From: JBOGVZ01 sp050692985
GTDB taxonomy: Bacteria > Actinomycetota > UBA4738 > CALAEC01
Length of the DNA stretch: 35,899 nt
Direction of reading: 5' to 3'
Assembly (NCBI GenBank): GCA_050692985.1
Contig: JBOGVZ010000067.1
Coordinates: forward strand, 1 to 35,899
Part shown: positions 1 through 6,752 of the stretch, piece by piece
Layout: the number at the start of each line of letters is the position of its first letter
Position numbering within the stretch: position 1 is the first letter of the stretch
Translations under genes and position numbers: made by a program
Notes under the pieces: generated by a model
Databases searched by the model: none
Told to the model about the DNA's origin: nothing
The model's input: the letters and a program-made list of their open reading frames with translations, nothing else

Positions 1-149
1 CCGGCGGTGGCTCCGGCGGCGGCGGCGGCTCCGGCGGTCCGGGTGGCGGCTCCGGCGGCGGTGGCGGCGGGTCCACCACCGGCTCCGGCGGGGGCGGCGG
101 CGGCACCCCCGAGGACATCCCCACGCCGGACGGCACCACCACTCCCTGA
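1..149 (+). CDS. C-terminal fragment of a Gly-rich protein
   Basis: The third forward frame is open from the window edge to a TGA at 147-149. It reads almost only Gly and Ser (GGGS-like repeats) for about 35 residues, then a polar tail, TPEDIPTPDGTTTP. The start and all catalytic domains lie outside the window. Tails of this kind (Gly/Ser linker followed by a Pro/Thr end) occur on actinobacterial class A penicillin-binding proteins, so a cell-wall transglycosylase/transpeptidase is my best guess, but nothing visible proves it. The frame was chosen because the other two frames give Pro/Ala- or Arg-rich artefacts and do not end before the strong hairpin that follows 18 bases later. Confidence 0.5.
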   Translation, partial: GGGSGGGGGSGGPGGGSGGGGGGSTTGSGGGGGGTPEDIPTPDGTTTP

Positions 150-166
150 CCGCAGACGACCTGGGG

Positions 167-200
167 CGGGTGGTGCTCCCGCGCGGGCTGGCACCACCCG
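167..200 (+). terminator. Strong hairpin, probable terminator
   Basis: A perfect 10-bp stem (CGGGTGGTGC at 167-176 pairing with GCACCACCCG at 191-200) encloses a 14-base loop that can itself pair (CCC/GGG). It starts 18 bases after the stop of the Gly-rich gene and is followed by TTCCT, not a full T tract. U-poor hairpins are common as terminators in high-GC actinobacteria. It could also act on the convergent leftward transcript that ends at 288. Confidence 0.6.
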
Positions 201-287
201 TTCCTGACCAGCCACGATCCTCGTCCGGCCGTTCCAGGCAGGTCAGGGCCCGGTCGGATCGAGCGTACGGGTCCGGGATCGGCCGGG

Positions 288-848
288 CTACCGAGGATCC
301 GCGGGGGGACCCAGCCGCGAGCCCCGTCGCAGCCGCAGGGCATCCCCGAGGCCCCCGAGGAACGCCGGGATCAGCACGCGGAACAGCTTCCGCCGGTCCA
401 GGGCTCCGATGAGGAGGGCCGCGACCACCGGCACCCACAGGATCCCCTGCCCCGTCGACCACAGGTGCCCCAGGAACGCGCCGTAGCCCACGGCCTGCAC
501 GACCATGCCCAGCGCCGCCTGGCGCAGGAGCACGTATCCCCCGCCGAAGATCAGGAGGATGCCCCCCGCCAGCCAGGGCGGAACGGTTCCTTCCGCCCAC
601 AGCCCCGCCAGGAGCGCCGCGCCCACCAGGGTGTCCGCGGGCATGTCCCACTCACCCAGGCGTGTCCTCCGGCCGGAAGCTCGAGCCACCCGACCGTCGA
701 GGGCGTCGGAGAACCAGGCCGCGCTGAGCGCCACGGCCGCCCCGCCGGGCTGCCCCCGGGCCGCCAGCGTGCCGATCACCAGCGCCAGCACGCCGCGGCC
801 CAGGGTGAGACCGTCGGCGGCCATCGCGGCCGCCCGGCTGCCGGCCAT
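288..848 (-). CDS. CDP-alcohol phosphatidyltransferase family protein
   Basis: A 186-residue integral membrane protein with about five hydrophobic segments. Residues ~46-71 carry the CDP-alcohol phosphotransferase signature: DGRVAR, eight residues, then G-E-W-D-M-P-A-D. Members of the family swap CMP of a CDP-linked lipid for an alcohol such as glycerol phosphate or inositol, or make cardiolipin, using divalent metal bound by these Asp residues. The canonical spacing is G-x3-D-x3-D. Here both Asp residues come one position early (G-x2-D-x3-D), so this is a variant subfamily and its substrate cannot be named. It lies 16 bases downstream of bioY on the same strand and is probably co-transcribed. 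The start is the ATG at 848; only a weak ribosome site (GAGG, 14 bases away) is visible. Confidence 0.75.
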   Translation of the reverse strand: MAGSRAAAMAADGLTLGRGVLALVIGTLAARGQPGGAAVALSAAWFSDALDGRVARASGRRTRLGEWDMPADTLVGAALLAGLWAEGTVPPWLAGGILLIFGGGYVLLRQAALGMVVQAVGYGAFLGHLWSTGQGILWVPVVAALLIGALDRRKLFRVLIPAFLGGLGDALRLRRGSRLGPPADPR

Positions 849-864
849 GGCCGAGCTCAGGCCC

Positions 865-1494
865 TCAACCCCGGCCCGGCCGCATCAGGCGCCACGCTGC
901 GGGCAGCAGGCCGGCGGCCAGCAGCAGCTTGAGGAGGTCCCCGATCACGAACGGGTACAGGCCGAGCTCCAGGGCGTCGCAGCCCGCGCCCGTGGACAGG
1001 TCGCAGGCCGAGGCGGAGTGGAGGGGGACGCCGAGCGAAGCCATCAGCCAGGGGATGCCCACCAGGTAGATCACCACGCTGCCCAGCAGCATCACGCTGA
1101 TCGAGGAACGAAGCCGGCGATCCCACCCCCTGTTGGCCAGCCACCCCATCAGGACCCCGGCCAGCAGGAACCCCCACAGGTACCCGCCGCTGGCCTTGGC
1201 CAGGGTCAGGGTCTCCAGACCCCCCTGGCCCTCGGCGGCGAACGGCAGGTCCGCGGCGATCTGTGCGAGGTAGAGGGCCAGCGCCAGTCCGCCCCGCACC
1301 CATCCGAACGCCGTCCCCACCAGCAGGACCCCGAGGGTCTGCCCGGTGATGGGGACCGGGGTGAACGGAAGCCTGATGGCCACCTGGGCCAGCCCCGCGA
1401 CCAGCAGGCTCCCCGACACCACCACCGCGGCGTCGAACGCCAGCCGTCCCGCCCGCCGCTCCGGGCGGGGGAGGGCCTGAGCCAGCGCGGTCAC
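865..1494 (-). CDS. bioY: Biotin transporter BioY (S component)
   Basis: A 209-residue membrane protein of the BioY family, the biotin-binding S component of ECF vitamin transporters; it can work with a shared ECF module or alone. Family motifs are clear: PFTPVPITGQTLGVLLVG at 43-60, GGYLWGF at 103-109, and YPFVIGDLLKLLLA near 180-193, where Asp186 and Lys189 match the conserved biotin-side Asp/Lys. About six hydrophobic segments are present. Unusual is a short insert at ~159-175 with two cysteines (C164, C172) before the last helix. No bioM/bioN-like ATPase or permease lies nearby, so it must use a remote module. Start: GTG at 1494, 86 bases from the divergent pdtaS start. The CDP-alcohol transferase gene follows it. 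Confidence 0.92.
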   Translation of the reverse strand: MTALAQALPRPERRAGRLAFDAAVVVSGSLLVAGLAQVAIRLPFTPVPITGQTLGVLLVGTAFGWVRGGLALALYLAQIAADLPFAAEGQGGLETLTLAKASGGYLWGFLLAGVLMGWLANRGWDRRLRSSISVMLLGSVVIYLVGIPWLMASLGVPLHSASACDLSTGAGCDALELGLYPFVIGDLLKLLLAAGLLPAAWRLMRPGRG

Positions 1495-1568
1495 GAGCGC
1501 CCCCGCATATCCGGGAAGTTGTAGAGGACCGGGGCCACCCGGCGCAAGCCGAGCCGCCCGGGCGGCGC

Positions 1569-1574
1569 TACCAT
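1569..1574 (+). promoter_or_regulatory. -10 box TACCAT, leaderless pdtaS promoter
   Basis: TACCAT (TAnnnT class) ends 6 bases before the GTG start of pdtaS, which places the transcription start at the start codon itself. No -35 of note and no ribosome site are present. This supports both the GTG start and leaderless translation. Confidence 0.6.
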
Positions 1575-1580
1575 CCGAAC

Positions 1581-3014
1581 GTGGCGCTCACCGACCTCCT
1601 GGCGGAACGGACCGGGCTGGGCCCGGCCGAGGCCGACCACCTGGCTCGGCTGGTGGCCGAGTGGCAGCTCCTGGCGGACCTGTCGTTCTCCGACCTGCTG
1701 CTGATGTGCCGGGTCCGCTCCGGCGGCGACCTGGTGGTGGTGGCCCAGATGCGTCCCTACACGGCCCAGACTGTGTACCAGGACGACCAGGTCGGCCGGG
1801 TGATGGGGCGCGACGAGGCCCACTTCACGTGGCGGGCCCTCGAGGAGGGCCGGATCGTCCGGGAGGGGGACCCGGTGTGGCGCGAGGGGATCCCGATCCG
1901 GGTCGAGGCGATCCCCGTGCGGGCCGGAGAGCGAGTGGTGGCGGCCATCAGCCAGCAGGCCAACCTGGCCACCGCTCGAACGCCCAGCCGCCTGGAGCTG
2001 ACCTACCTGCGAACCGCCGGCGACCTGGCCCGGATGATCGCCGAAGGGACGTTCCCCTTCCGCGCCGAGGAGCCCGACCCCGAGAGCCTGCCCCGGGTCG
2101 GCGACGGGCTGCTCCGGCTGGACGCCGGCGGGCGGGTCGAGTTCGCCAGCCCCAACGCGGTCTCCGCCTACCGCCGGCTGGGCGTCATGGAGAACCTGGT
2201 GGACCGGACGTTCGCCGAGCTCGACCTCGACGCCCACCCGGTGCTGACCGCGATGGTGGTCCGCCGGCCCACCGAGAGCGAGGTCGAGCGCCAGGGCGCG
2301 GTGGTGCTGCGCCGGACCATCCCCCTGGTGGTGGCCGGCCGGTTGACCGGTGCCGTGGTGCTGCTCCGGGACGTCACCGAGCTCCGCCGCCGGGACCGCA
2401 TGCTCCTGCTGAAGGACGCCACGATCCGCGAGATCCACCATCGGGTGAAGAACAACCTCCAGACGGTGGCCAGCCTGCTTCGGATCCAGGCCCGCCGGTT
2501 GGACACGCCGGACATCCGCCACGCCCTCGAGGAGAGCGAGCGGAGGATCCAGGCCATCGCCCTGGTCCACGAGACGCTGTCGCTGGAGCGGGGTGACGTC
2601 GTGGACTTCGATCAGGTGGCCGAGGAGCTGGTGGGGATGGTCCGGGAGGGGCTGGCCGGGCCGGGGGTGGAGCTGTCGGTCCGCGGCTCGTGCGGCCCGG
2701 TGGTGGCCGACGTGGCCACGCCCCTGGCGGTGGTGATCACCGAGCTGCTCCAGAACTCGGTCGAGCACGCGTTCGACGGGGGCGGGGGCAGCATCGGGGT
2801 CATCCTCGGTCGGGCGGACGAGCGCCTGGTGGTCGAGGTCCGCGATGACGGGCGCGGTCTGCCACCGGGGTTCGGAGCGGCCCAGGAGGGGCTGGGCCTT
2901 CAGATCGTCCGCACGCTGGTGGAGTCGGATCTGGGGGGCGAGCTGTCGCTGGGGGGGACGGGGGGGACCACGGTTCGGGTCACGGTGCCCGTCGGGGTGC
3001 TGGGGTCCGCCTAG
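1581..3014 (+). CDS. pdtaS: PdtaS-type sensor histidine kinase
   Basis: A 477-residue soluble two-component kinase. The N-terminal ~150 residues resemble the GAF-like sensory domain of mycobacterial PdtaS (EWQLLADLSFSDLL at 27-40). A PAS domain spans ~170-270. The HisKA_2/HWE-like dimerisation helix reads REIHHRVKNNLQTVASLL at 283-300, with phosphoacceptor H286 or H287. The ATPase domain has an N box (ELLQNSVEHAF, N392), a G1 box DDGRGL at 422-427 and a G2 box GLGL at 437-440. In mycobacteria PdtaS phosphorylates PdtaR, an RNA-binding ANTAR regulator; no partner gene is in this window, so it is an orphan here. The length is close to the ~500 residues of the family. The GTG start is fixed by the leaderless promoter at 1569-1574. 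Confidence 0.93.
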   Translation: MALTDLLAERTGLGPAEADHLARLVAEWQLLADLSFSDLLLMCRVRSGGDLVVVAQMRPYTAQTVYQDDQVGRVMGRDEAHFTWRALEEGRIVREGDPVWREGIPIRVEAIPVRAGERVVAAISQQANLATARTPSRLELTYLRTAGDLARMIAEGTFPFRAEEPDPESLPRVGDGLLRLDAGGRVEFASPNAVSAYRRLGVMENLVDRTFAELDLDAHPVLTAMVVRRPTESEVERQGAVVLRRTIPLVVAGRLTGAVVLLRDVTELRRRDRMLLLKDATIREIHHRVKNNLQTVASLLRIQARRLDTPDIRHALEESERRIQAIALVHETLSLERGDVVDFDQVAEELVGMVREGLAGPGVELSVRGSCGPVVADVATPLAVVITELLQNSVEHAFDGGGGSIGVILGRADERLVVEVRDDGRGLPPGFGAAQEGLGLQIVRTLVESDLGGELSLGGTGGTTVRVTVPVGVLGSA

Positions 3015-3030
3015 CGGGTCCAGGTACCGG

Positions 3031-3177
3031 TCAGAAGGGCCGAAGCACCAGCGCCAGCCCTGCGGCGAGCACGATCACCACCACCACGGTCGCCACCACC
3101 CACCGGCGGGTGATCGTGTAGATCTCGGGGGAGTGCCCGATCGGTTCGTGGTAGGGCTCGAGCTCGAGGCGGGGCAC
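3031..3177 (-). CDS. Small membrane protein coupled to whiB
   Basis: A 48-residue frame begins with GTG at 3177, immediately after the TAG stop of whiB (3178-3180), with no gap. Its first ~25 residues are polar (RLELEPYHEPIGHSPEIY) and end in TRRW. They are followed by one strong transmembrane segment of about 20 residues, rich in Val, Ala and Leu, and a short RPF end. The positive residues before the helix suggest the N terminus faces the cytoplasm. There is no separate ribosome site, so translation probably depends on whiB translation. I do not recognise the family. The amphipathic-then-TM layout and back-to-back placement argue that it is a real gene and not chance. Confidence 0.62.
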   Translation of the reverse strand: MPRLELEPYHEPIGHSPEIYTITRRWVVATVVVVIVLAAGLALVLRPF

Positions 3178-3438
3178 CTAGCCGACCACGGCCACGCGGC
3201 CGGCCTCGCGGCGCCGGGTCCTGCGGAGGGCGCGGCGATCCTCCTCGGACATGCCGCCCCACACCCCCGCGTCCTGCCCGGTGGCCAGCGCCCACTCGAG
3301 GCACTCCACGCGGACGGGACATTCCTTACAGATCGCTTTCGCTGCCTCGATCTGTGCGGCGGCGGGACCTGTGGTCCCGATCGGGAAGAAGAGCTCCGGG
3401 TCCTCGTCCTTGCACCTGGCTCGGTGAACCCACTCCAT
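3178..3438 (-). CDS. whiB: WhiB-family iron-sulfur transcription regulator
   Basis: An 86-residue WhiB-like protein, a family restricted to actinobacteria and their phages that binds a 4Fe-4S cluster and usually works with the primary sigma factor. The four cluster cysteines sit in CKDEDPELFFP, then CKECPV with a third Cys six residues on (C-x2-C-x5-C), followed by the GVWGG turn and a basic RRTRRRE tail for DNA or sigma contact. The frame is open further upstream to 3528. I chose ATG 3438 because the family begins just there (MEWVHRARC) and because GAGAGGTGATCGG supplies a good ribosome site 7 bases ahead. It is divergent from the GDPD gene, and the tiny membrane gene follows directly. Which WhiB paralogue it is cannot be settled from the sequence. 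Confidence 0.93.
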   Translation of the reverse strand: MEWVHRARCKDEDPELFFPIGTTGPAAAQIEAAKAICKECPVRVECLEWALATGQDAGVWGGMSEEDRRALRRTRRREAGRVAVVG

Positions 3439-3469
3439 CCGATCACCTCTCGCCGGGGGTCGTACCCTC

Positions 3470-3483
3470 GTGAATCTCTTCAC
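3470..3483. promoter_or_regulatory. Inverted repeat between whiB and GDPD gene
   Basis: GTGAA-TCTC-TTCAC is a perfect 5-bp inverted repeat with a 4-base centre, 32 bases upstream of the whiB start in a divergent intergenic region. Read on the minus strand it overlaps a TTGTGA that could serve as a -35. It looks like an operator for a dimeric regulator. It is short, so chance cannot be excluded. Confidence 0.35.
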
Positions 3484-3529
3484 AAAGGACCGGATCTCTG
3501 GACGCCTGTCCGAGGCGCGAGGGCGCAAG

Positions 3530-3535
3530 TATAGT
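3530..3535 (+). promoter_or_regulatory. -10 box TATAGT for the GDPD gene
   Basis: TATAGT is one base off the consensus and stands out in GC-rich surroundings. It predicts a start of transcription near 3542 and a leader of about 45 bases containing GGAGG at 3578-3582. This rules out translation starts upstream of about 3542. Confidence 0.5.
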
Positions 3536-3586
3536 GAGGCCCGCCGTCAGGTGACAATAGCTGGGAGCGAATTCCACGGAGGTTGT

Positions 3587-4357
3587 TTGGTCGTGGCCCA
3601 CCGCGGGGCCTCGGCCGAGGAGCCGGAGAACACCCTGGCAGCGTTCGACGCCGCCGCCCGGGAAGGCGCCGATGCCGTCGAGCTGGACGTTCGCCTCACG
3701 GCCGACGGGGTGCCGGTGGTCCTCCACGACGCGGACGTGCGCGGCACCACCGACGGCCAGGGGCTCGTCCACACCCTCACGGTTGCCGAGGTCAAGCGGC
3801 TCGACGCCTCCGGGGGCCGCGGCCCCCGCCTGGAGATCCCCACGCTGGCCGAGTCCCTGGACGCCATCGGCCGGTACGACGGGGTGGGCGCGGACCTGGA
3901 GATCAAGAACCTTCCCGGCGAGCCGGCCTACGACTCGCCGCGGGAGGCCGTCCTCGAGGCCACCCTGGAGGTGCTCGGTTCCTCCGGCTTCGGTGGCCCG
4001 GTGCTGGTGTCCTCGTTCAACTGGATCACGATCGAGCGGTCCAAGGAGGTGGCCCCGGACATCTCCACGGGGTTCCTGACGATGGCCCCCATCGACCCCC
4101 ACGCGGCCCTCGTCTACGCCCGCCAGGCCGGGCACGACTTCGTGCTCCCCCAGTCCCCGGCGCTGCTGGCCGCGGGGGAGGCGTTCGTGGAGCAGGCCCG
4201 GGCCGAGGGTGTGCGGGTGGGGACGTGGACCGTGGACGAGGAGTCCGACCTGGAGACGCTGTTCGGGTGGCGGGTGGATGCGGTCGCCTCGAACGTTCCC
4301 GCGCTGGCCGCCCGGGTGCGGGACCGGGTGGCCGGGCCCCGGGAGGCCGCTCAGTAG
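3587..4357 (+). CDS. Glycerophosphodiester phosphodiesterase
   Basis: A 256-residue GDPD-family TIM-barrel enzyme that hydrolyses glycerophosphodiesters from lipid turnover to glycerol-3-phosphate and an alcohol. The catalytic signature is complete: AHRGAS with H5 and R6, PENTLAAF, the metal-binding ELD (E32, D34) in VELDVRLTADG, and H47 in VVLHD. LEIKN near 100 and the C-terminal GVRVGTWTVDEE also match the family. There is no signal peptide, so it should act in the cytoplasm. The start is uncertain: TTG 3587 (GGAGG 4 bases ahead) or GTG 3593 (10 bases ahead). An upstream ATG in frame at 3470 is excluded by the -10 box at 3530. Its 3' end overlaps that of the convergent lipid kinase by 7 bases, so both genes of this pair concern glycerolipids. 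Confidence 0.9.
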   Translation: MVVAHRGASAEEPENTLAAFDAAAREGADAVELDVRLTADGVPVVLHDADVRGTTDGQGLVHTLTVAEVKRLDASGGRGPRLEIPTLAESLDAIGRYDGVGADLEIKNLPGEPAYDSPREAVLEATLEVLGSSGFGGPVLVSSFNWITIERSKEVAPDISTGFLTMAPIDPHAALVYARQAGHDFVLPQSPALLAAGEAFVEQARAEGVRVGTWTVDEESDLETLFGWRVDAVASNVPALAARVRDRVAGPREAAQ

Positions 4358-5265
4358 GGCAGCGTCAGCGCGTCCGGGACCGACTCGAGCAGGATGCGCT
4401 CGCGGTCGCCCAGGAACTCCCCGTCCATCTGCACCGGAAGCGGCCGATCGGCCGAGATCTCGATGCTCGGCTGGTCGTGGAGGTACAGGACGTGGCGGCT
4501 CCGGGTGTGGCGGGCGGAGCCGAACATCTGCTCCACCAGGCGGAGCACGTGCCCGGTGGTGAACCGGTCGGTGGCGAACAGGTCCAGGCCCAGCTCGAGC
4601 CGGGCTTCCGGGCAGATCCGCATCGGCCGGTTGCCCAGGTAGGTGAACGGCGACGTCTTCTGGGAGATGGCCACGAACAGGCCCTCACGAGAGTGCTCCA
4701 GCTCCGGTCCCCACCGGACCCGCAGGTGCGGCGCGCTGCGGTCCACGCCGCCGAAGAACAGCCGCAGCCCGGACCACACGTAGTACCCCTGGCCCACCGC
4801 TCGCTTGCGGCCCTGACGCCGTTCGACCTCGCGGACGATGGCGCCGTCGAACCCCATCCCGCACGTGAACGCGAAGTACCGGTCGTCGGCACGTCCCAGC
4901 GGCACCTTGCGGGGAGGGCTCCGCAGGCCGGAGAGCAGGTGCGCGGTCGCGTCGATGGGGTCTCGGGGGATGCCCAGGGAGCGGGCCAGCACGTTCGTGC
5001 CGCCGCCGGGGATGATCCCCAGCGGCACGTCGGACCCGGCCAGGCCGTTGGCCACCTCGTTGACGGTGCCGTCCCCTCCGTGGACCACCACCAGGTCCAC
5101 GCCCTCGTGCGCGGCGCCCTTGGCCAGGTGGGTGGCGTGGCCCTGGCGCTTGGTCAGCATCAGGTCGACCTTCTCCGATGCCGACGCCAGCGCGCTCTCG
5201 ATCACCGAGACCTTGAGGGGGGTGACGGTGGCGGCGTTCGTGTTGACGATCAGCAGCGCCCGCAT
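4351..5265 (-). CDS. Diacylglycerol kinase-like lipid kinase
   Basis: A 304-residue protein of the DAGK catalytic (YegS/DgkB) family, which phosphorylates diacylglycerol, sphingosine-like or related lipids with ATP. Seen: an N-terminal LLIVNTNA strand, the nucleotide motif HGGDGTVNEV at 62-71, IPGGGTNVLARSLG at 85-98 and the C-terminal QMDGEFLG typical of the family. Length is normal. Its natural partner process is phospholipid turnover, like the convergent GDPD gene, and mycobacterial homologues serve phosphatidylinositol mannoside synthesis. The ATG at 5265 is set by a leaderless promoter: TACAAT ends exactly 6 bases before it. Substrate is not deducible. Confidence 0.9.
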   Translation of the reverse strand: MRALLIVNTNAATVTPLKVSVIESALASASEKVDLMLTKRQGHATHLAKGAAHEGVDLVVVHGGDGTVNEVANGLAGSDVPLGIIPGGGTNVLARSLGIPRDPIDATAHLLSGLRSPPRKVPLGRADDRYFAFTCGMGFDGAIVREVERRQGRKRAVGQGYYVWSGLRLFFGGVDRSAPHLRVRWGPELEHSREGLFVAISQKTSPFTYLGNRPMRICPEARLELGLDLFATDRFTTGHVLRLVEQMFGSARHTRSRHVLYLHDQPSIEISADRPLPVQMDGEFLGDRERILLESVPDALTLPY

Positions 5266-5271
5266 CCGGCC

Positions 5272-5277
5272 ATTGTA
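5272..5277 (-). promoter_or_regulatory. -10 box TACAAT, leaderless lipid-kinase promoter
   Basis: On the minus strand TACAAT is followed by 6 bases and the ATG at 5265. It is one base from the TATAAT consensus. Transcription would start at the A of the start codon. Confidence 0.6.
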
Positions 5278-5334
5278 GGGTCGCCCGGGGGCCGGCTTAC
5301 ACGATCGCGGGGGCCCCCGTCCGGCCGCCTCCCA

Positions 5335-5340
5335 TACACT
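5335..5340 (+). promoter_or_regulatory. -10 box TACACT, leaderless promoter
   Basis: TACACT is followed by CTCCGC and then GTG 5347. It is the divergent counterpart of the lipid-kinase promoter 58 bases away. Confidence 0.55.
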
Positions 5341-5346
5341 CTCCGC

Positions 5347-5730
5347 GTGATCGGTCGGCGTCAGAAGCGGAGCGACCCGGTGGCACAACGCTTCGACCAT
5401 GCGCTCGAGCCCGTGGAGCGGGGGAAGGCGGCGCTGGTGCGGGCGGTGCCATCGCCCCGAGGTCAGCCCGGTCCGCTGGCGGAGGCCCTGCTGGCGTTCG
5501 AGGGAGCCATGGAAGAGGCCCGGGCCCGGATGGATGGCTGGCGCGGTCCCCGGACCGAGGAGGCCTGGCAGGCGTGCCTGGGGGCGCTGGACGAGTCGGC
5601 CCGCCGGGCCGGGCGTCTCCGGCTGGAGGCGCCGACCCTGGACTACGAGTCGCTGGTGGCGGTGCTGGGCGATCTCATCGCCCCCCTCGAGGCCTTCGAG
5701 GACGCGGCGCGCGCGGTGTCCCGCCGCTGA
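5347..5730 (+). CDS. Hypothetical helical protein
   Basis: A 127-residue soluble protein I cannot assign. It begins with a basic stretch (RRQKR). The rest is rich in Ala, Glu, Leu and Arg with no Gly-rich loops, so it should be almost wholly alpha-helical; AFEGAMEEARARMDGW and the C-terminal LIAPLEAFEDAARAV look like amphipathic helices. No signal peptide or membrane segment. The GTG start is supported by a -10 box placed 6 bases upstream. It is divergent from the lipid kinase (81 bases between starts) and its stop lies 4 bases from that of the convergent DUF488 gene. Codon use is normal for the window. Confidence 0.65.
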   Translation: MIGRRQKRSDPVAQRFDHALEPVERGKAALVRAVPSPRGQPGPLAEALLAFEGAMEEARARMDGWRGPRTEEAWQACLGALDESARRAGRLRLEAPTLDYESLVAVLGDLIAPLEAFEDAARAVSRR

Positions 5731-5734
5731 GGCC

Positions 5735-6292
5735 TCAGCCGAGCAGGCGGCGCTGTCCGGAGTCGTCGGCCTCAACGTCGTAGACGGGGAGGTCTCCCTC
5801 GATCCGGGCCGCCGGGTGGAGGCGGTGGTCGTCCTGGCGGCCGCCTTCCATGACGTGGCGCACCGGCGTCCCCGCGGCCACCAGGGCGTCCGCCAACATG
5901 CGCCGGTGGCACCGCCACCACAGCGACTCCGCGCACATCACCGCGGTCGGGGTATCCGCGGACGTCTCGATCAGCCACCGCCGCGCCTCGCGGAACTCAC
6001 CGGTCTCCATGTGGTCGGCGTAGCCCCGGAACCCGGGCGAGCGGAGCGCGACGTGGCGGGAGTCCGGGCGGGCCCTGCGCCACCCTCCCAGCTCCTTCCC
6101 GCGCCACACGTACTCGACCCCGCGCTCCTCCAGGGAGGCGGCCAGGGCGTCCCGGCCGAACTGCGGGTGCTTGCGGGAGCCGGGCGCGGTGCGCACGTCC
6201 ACCAGCCGCCGGATCCCCGCTCCCTGGAGCAGCGCCAGGAACTCCTCGATCGACCGGGCCCCGTGCCCGATGGTGAAGATCGTGGCGCTCAC
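5735..6292 (-). CDS. DUF488 family protein
   Basis: A 185-residue protein of the DUF488 family, function unknown. Family marks: an N-terminal TIFTIGHG, LVDVRTAPGSRKHPQF, KELGGWRR, and the conserved cysteine/histidine motif CAESLWWRCHRRMLADAL in the last third, which looks like a metal or catalytic site. The GTG start at 6292 overlaps the TGA stop of the upstream deazaflavin oxidoreductase (GTGA, 4 bases), so the two are translationally coupled on one transcript. It is convergent with the small helical gene. Confidence 0.85.
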   Translation of the reverse strand: MSATIFTIGHGARSIEEFLALLQGAGIRRLVDVRTAPGSRKHPQFGRDALAASLEERGVEYVWRGKELGGWRRARPDSRHVALRSPGFRGYADHMETGEFREARRWLIETSADTPTAVMCAESLWWRCHRRMLADALVAAGTPVRHVMEGGRQDDHRLHPAARIEGDLPVYDVEADDSGQRRLLG

Positions 6293-6654
6293 GTCGTCAG
6301 GTCGAGGGCCACCGGCAGTGCGGTGGCCGCCCACCGGCTCAGCGGCTTCCCCTCCCGCCAGTCCTGGTACTTCGCGGCCAGCAGCCGGCGAGCCAGGGCG
6401 TCCTCGGCGGGGTCGGTGACCGGCCGGGCCGTGGCGTCCCACTCCCGTTCGCCGACCCGGACGGTGGCCGAGGACTCCGCCCGGAGGTTGCGCACCCAGT
6501 CGGAGCGGTCCCCGCCCCCGGACAGGAGGTACAGCGTCGCCCCGTTCGCCTCGAACCAGATCTCGATCGTGTGGGGTCGGCCCGTGCGCCGGCCCCTCGA
6601 GGTCACGTAGCAGAAGTCCACGCGGGACAGGTCGGGGAGCGCGTTCGCCGTCAC
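6289..6654 (-). CDS. Deazaflavin-dependent nitroreductase-like oxidoreductase
   Basis: A 121-residue single-domain split-barrel protein like the Ddn/DUF385 group of F420H2-dependent reductases, which reduce quinones or nitro compounds. Visible: FCYVTSRGRRTGRPHTIEIWF (split here as FCYVTSRGRRTGR and PHTIEIWF), LLSGGGDRSDWVRNLRA, VRVGEREW and RWAATALPVALDL, all in family order and spacing. The SGGGDRSDW loop is where the phosphate of the cofactor normally binds. FMN use cannot be excluded. Start: GTG 6654; CATCAT ends 6 bases upstream, a weaker version of the leaderless -10 pattern. DUF488 is coupled downstream by a 4-base overlap. Confidence 0.8.
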   Translation of the reverse strand: MTANALPDLSRVDFCYVTSRGRRTGRPHTIEIWFEANGATLYLLSGGGDRSDWVRNLRAESSATVRVGEREWDATARPVTDPAEDALARRLLAAKYQDWREGKPLSRWAATALPVALDLTT

Positions 6655-6714
6655 CTGCCCATGATGGCACGGCCCCGCGGAGCGACTTGGACGCTCCGGC
6701 AGCCCTGTCCCTGC

Positions 6715-6720
6715 TACCCT
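6715..6720 (+). promoter_or_regulatory. -10 box TACCCT for gabT
   Basis: TACCCT lies 32 bases before the gabT start, giving a leader of about 26 bases that holds GAGGAGG at 6741-6747. Here translation uses a ribosome site, unlike the leaderless genes nearby. Confidence 0.45.
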
Positions 6721-6752
6721 CGAGCCCGAACGAGCGACTCGAGGAGGAGTCC

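Noticed and set aside
7..207. Ala/Pro-rich frame at the window start as a gene
   Set aside because: It is the shadow of the GGGS-repeat frame and continues through the terminator hairpin without family features.
1495..1580. Riboswitch or BirA-type operator upstream of bioY
   Set aside because: No recognisable biotin operator palindrome or riboswitch fold is visible in the 86-base divergent region.
4351..4357. Seven-base overlap of convergent GDPD and lipid-kinase 3' ends as a regulatory antisense pair
   Set aside because: Short convergent overlaps are routine in compact actinobacterial genomes and nothing else points to regulation.
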